From assembly GCA_012934845.2 (NCBI GenBank), contig WNNJ02000368.1, positions 1-64,000 on the forward strand: a stretch of 64,000 nt of DNA, written 5' to 3'. Below the pieces are notes generated by a model. That model saw only the letters and a list, made by a program, of their open reading frames with translations, was not told the DNA's origin and did no database searches. Source of the stretch: Pomphorhynchus laevis. Taxonomy: Eukaryota > Acanthocephala > Palaeacanthocephala > Echinorhynchida > Pomphorhynchidae. The position numbers were made by a program, and so were the translations under genes. This document shows positions 62,087 through 64,000 of this stretch, one piece after another. Every line of letters begins with the position of its first letter. Position 1 is the stretch's first letter.

Positions 62087-63307
62087 TTAAGTTATTATAT
62101 AACGAATTGTAAATTTTATTTTGTCGTTGTTATTATTTAGTCTATATTTATACCCTTTTGATAGCAGCTTTCTTAATTCACAATTTTCAATTAATTCTAG
62201 ATTATGGGTACATATATCTTCATTTATTTTATCAAAACTAAGACTTTTACAATTGTATTTTGTTTCCATTATGTTTCTAATATTATCGTTACATATTGAT
62301 TTTAATTCTTTATTATAATTACAAATTTTTTGTCCTAATGGTGGTAGGAGTTTCTACCTTATTTTAGGAATATATTTAATTAAATGTGACCCTATTATTT
62401 CTTTACTTTTAGAATTATTTTAAAGTCCCGCTATATTTATGTTATCTATACATTTATTAATGAAGTTTATGATTAATGTATATTTTCTATTGTTATTATT
62501 ATCATTTATTGTACGATTATAGTATTTTGTATTACAAAAACTGACTATTATACAACTTAGCATATCATAGTCGTTAATTAATTTTTGATCTATTGGACAT
62601 ATGTTATCTCTAGAAAAACTTCTTATATTTACATAAAGATCTTTCAGCTTATTATCTCTTTAAAGTTGTTTTAATATTTCTAATTCTTCATTTATATACA
62701 TATCTTTTTTAATATTTTTAACTCTATTTTTCCTATTCCTTTTATCACCATGACTTCTTGGTTTGTGTTTAACCAGATTATTATAATATAGTTGTTTATT
62801 ATGTATTATACTACTTCTGCCAATTCCTTGTACCACGTCATTCAATCCTAATGGGTACATGGAATTAAGCGTTTTAATCCAAAAATCTTCTTTTTCTAAT
62901 AGTTTTTGGTTTAATATTGTTATGTTTTATTCGTTAATATGCTCTATAATAAATAATTTACAGTTTTTAATATCATGTCCTATTAATCTCATATGTTTAT
63001 GAAATATAGTTTGACTATTATGCTGTATATTATATATGTGTTGCCTAAACCTAGTTTTTAACATTTGATATGTTTTTCCTATATATTGCAATCCACATGT
63101 GCATTGTATTAGATACACTACACCTGCGGTATTGCAGTTACAATTATTATTAATATTTAATGAAAAACATTTGTTTGTCGTATTACTTACGATACAATTA
63201 TTATTATTTATAACATCACAAACTATACAAATTTTTCTGTTACATTTAAAAGATCTAAAATTGAAATCATTAGTACTTACGTATTTTTCCAATATGGTTG
63301 AGTACAT
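62087..63307 (-). pseudogene. Naiad N-terminal GIY-YIG endonuclease and linker, right arm
   Basis: From 63307: MYSTILEKYVSTNDFNFRSF, CNRKICIVCD (Cys-rich motif), GVVYLIQCTCGLQYIGKTYQ (GIY-YIG), KTRFRQHIYN (conserved Arg), CKLFIIEHINE (Glu). Then LNSMYPLGLNDVVQGIGRSS, the basic linker, and CTHNLELIENCELRKLLSKG at 62269-62087. All GIY-YIG catalytic positions look kept. The open frame is broken at a few places in the linker. Confidence 0.82.
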
Positions 63308-63379
63308 GTAACTTTTAAGTCATAATTTTTAACGTTGCTTTTTCGGTGTCGCCACCTAGTGTAGTTGACTCAGACTAAA

Positions 63380-63530
63380 CTTACAACGGGTCATCCAGCA
63401 GCATCTGACAGGGGGCTGCCCTGCTTAAGGCGGTTGCAGGCTGGAACAAGATCTATAAAGATCTACCACCTTCACTCCACGTGCTACGCGACCTAGCTAT
63501 TGGCCATTACCTGGTCTCTTAAACGTGATC
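63380..63530 (+). other. GC-richer island, possible LINE C-terminal fragment
   Basis: About 150 bp of higher GC with a frame reading LLKAVAGWNKIYKDLPPSLH then VLRDLAIGHYLVS and a stop. The W-N...LPPSL pattern recalls LINE ORF2 C-termini but is too short to assign. It is not the next ATAD3 exon. Confidence 0.3.
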
Positions 63531-63599
63531 ACGTGAAGCAGTTTACATTTTAAAGTGTAAACACCTTGGGATGCAAACTTCTCCCTTTTTTAAGAATTA

Positions 63600-63790
63600 A
63601 TAATTCATGCTTGTTTGAAAATAAGAAAAAATAATAGTAAAGTCGTAACCAATAATACATAGTTTCAGTATTTCTGACAGAGGTCATATTACCGGGAAAA
63701 CAAAGTCTACTGGTTAATAATAACATGTCAGTGGAACAAATCAAATCAGCTAACTGAGTCGACGTATTTAATATAATTTATATAAGATGA
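63600..63790. repeat. Repeat Y copy 2 plus module terminus
   Basis: CAATAATACATAGTTTCAGT and ATTACCGGGAAAACAAAGTC as at 50870-50988, followed by AAATCAGCTAACTGAGTCGA and TACGTATTTAATATAATT, the module end. Confidence 0.7.
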
Positions 63791-63905
63791 TTTTAGGTTA
63801 CATCTATTGTTTGTTGGAATTTACGTGTATCATTTTACGTGTTAAATTTATATAAGATTATTTAAGGTTACATCTGATTTTTATTAGAATTTTACGTGTA
63901 TTAAT
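63772..63905. repeat. Tandem duplication, unit about 70 bp
   Basis: TTTATATAAGATGATTTTAG ... GGTTACATCT ... TTTACGTGTAT occurs twice with small differences (63777-63835 and 63846-63905). Confidence 0.7.
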
Positions 63906-64000
63906 AATTTATTAATTTACATTAATATTTTTATTAGCTTTTAAAATGCAGCTATTAACATTTGCCTTGTCATGTTCTCATTCATACATGTGTGATTATC

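Larger units (their letters stand above)
58518..63120. mobile_element. ~4.6 kb palindrome made of a Naiad-type Penelope-like element
   Basis: The left arm (58518-60380) and right arm (61245-63120) are reverse complements with few differences; the unique centre is about 0.87 kb. From outside in, each arm holds the GIY-YIG side of the protein (reading inward), the ~330 bp module, and the RT C-terminus (reading outward). The GIY-YIG part on the right extends beyond the palindrome to 63307. Confidence 0.85.

Noticed and set aside
63380-63530. tRNA or SINE head with A/B boxes
   Set aside because: No convincing cloverleaf or box A/box B spacing found by eye.
57488-64000. Further ATAD3 exons (AAA+ Walker A/B)
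   Set aside because: Searched for GPPGTGKT-like and RLGKPSLVRETSR-like coding on +; none seen. The rest of the gene is presumably beyond the window.

Overview
The window comes from an AT-rich invertebrate animal genome. The evidence is a spliced host gene with animal-type introns (some about 50 bp, others several kb) and a retroelement load of CR1/L2-like LINEs, Penelope-like elements and a CXC-finger retroelement family. I cannot name the species from sequence alone. The one host gene I recognise is ATAD3, the mitochondrial inner-membrane AAA+ ATPase. Its first nine coding exons (274 codons) lie on + between 40299 and 57487. The AAA+ half must lie beyond the right edge. Region 1-40125 is a pile of nested retrotransposons with no recognisable host gene. 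LINE-A (+, CR1-like) is the oldest visible layer. It is cut into four pieces (1-1725, 5739-6398, 6728-6898, 27315-27735) by LINE-B (1726-5738, -), a ~330 bp Penelope-associated module (6399-6727) and a 20.4 kb block (6899-27314). That block holds a complete CR1-like LINE (LINE-C, 6899-11285, +). After it come four minus-strand elements of one family (CXC-1 to CXC-4) plus another LINE (LINE-D, 20605-24252). CXC-family proteins of about 950-1025 aa carry an N-terminal CXC (tesmin-like) cysteine finger, an RT, a CCHC knuckle and a restriction-like endonuclease. Nearly every joint in this stack falls at an (AAT)n/(ATT)n tract next to a poly-T/poly-A run, which suggests trinucleotide-repeat targeting and tail-to-tail stacking. 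A fifth CXC element (27740-28692 plus 33304-35125) was split by a CR1/L2-like LINE-E (28702-33303). A near-identical second copy of LINE-C (35281-37217) and a second LINE-E (37220-38828) follow, then an eroded LINE-E copy (39290-40125) whose 3' end stops about 170 bp before the ATAD3 start codon. ATAD3 introns carry: a duplicated piece of exon 1 (41016-41099); a degraded Ty3/gypsy fossil (about 41340-42740); fold-back palindromes with hammerhead-ribozyme-like cores; a 21-bp minisatellite; a LINE fragment; a canonical Penelope-like element whose ends form inverted repeats (52575-54273); a short GC-rich codon-like island (56300-56362) that could be an alternative terminal exon; a tandem structured repeat (57781-58515); and a ~4.6 kb palindrome (58518-63120) built from a Naiad-type Penelope-like element with its GIY-YIG domain N-terminal to the RT. 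The transposon proteins work as cut-and-prime machines (EN or RLE nicks the target, RT copies the RNA, ORF1 RRM/zinc-finger proteins bind it). ATAD3 is unrelated to them and hosts insertions only in its introns.
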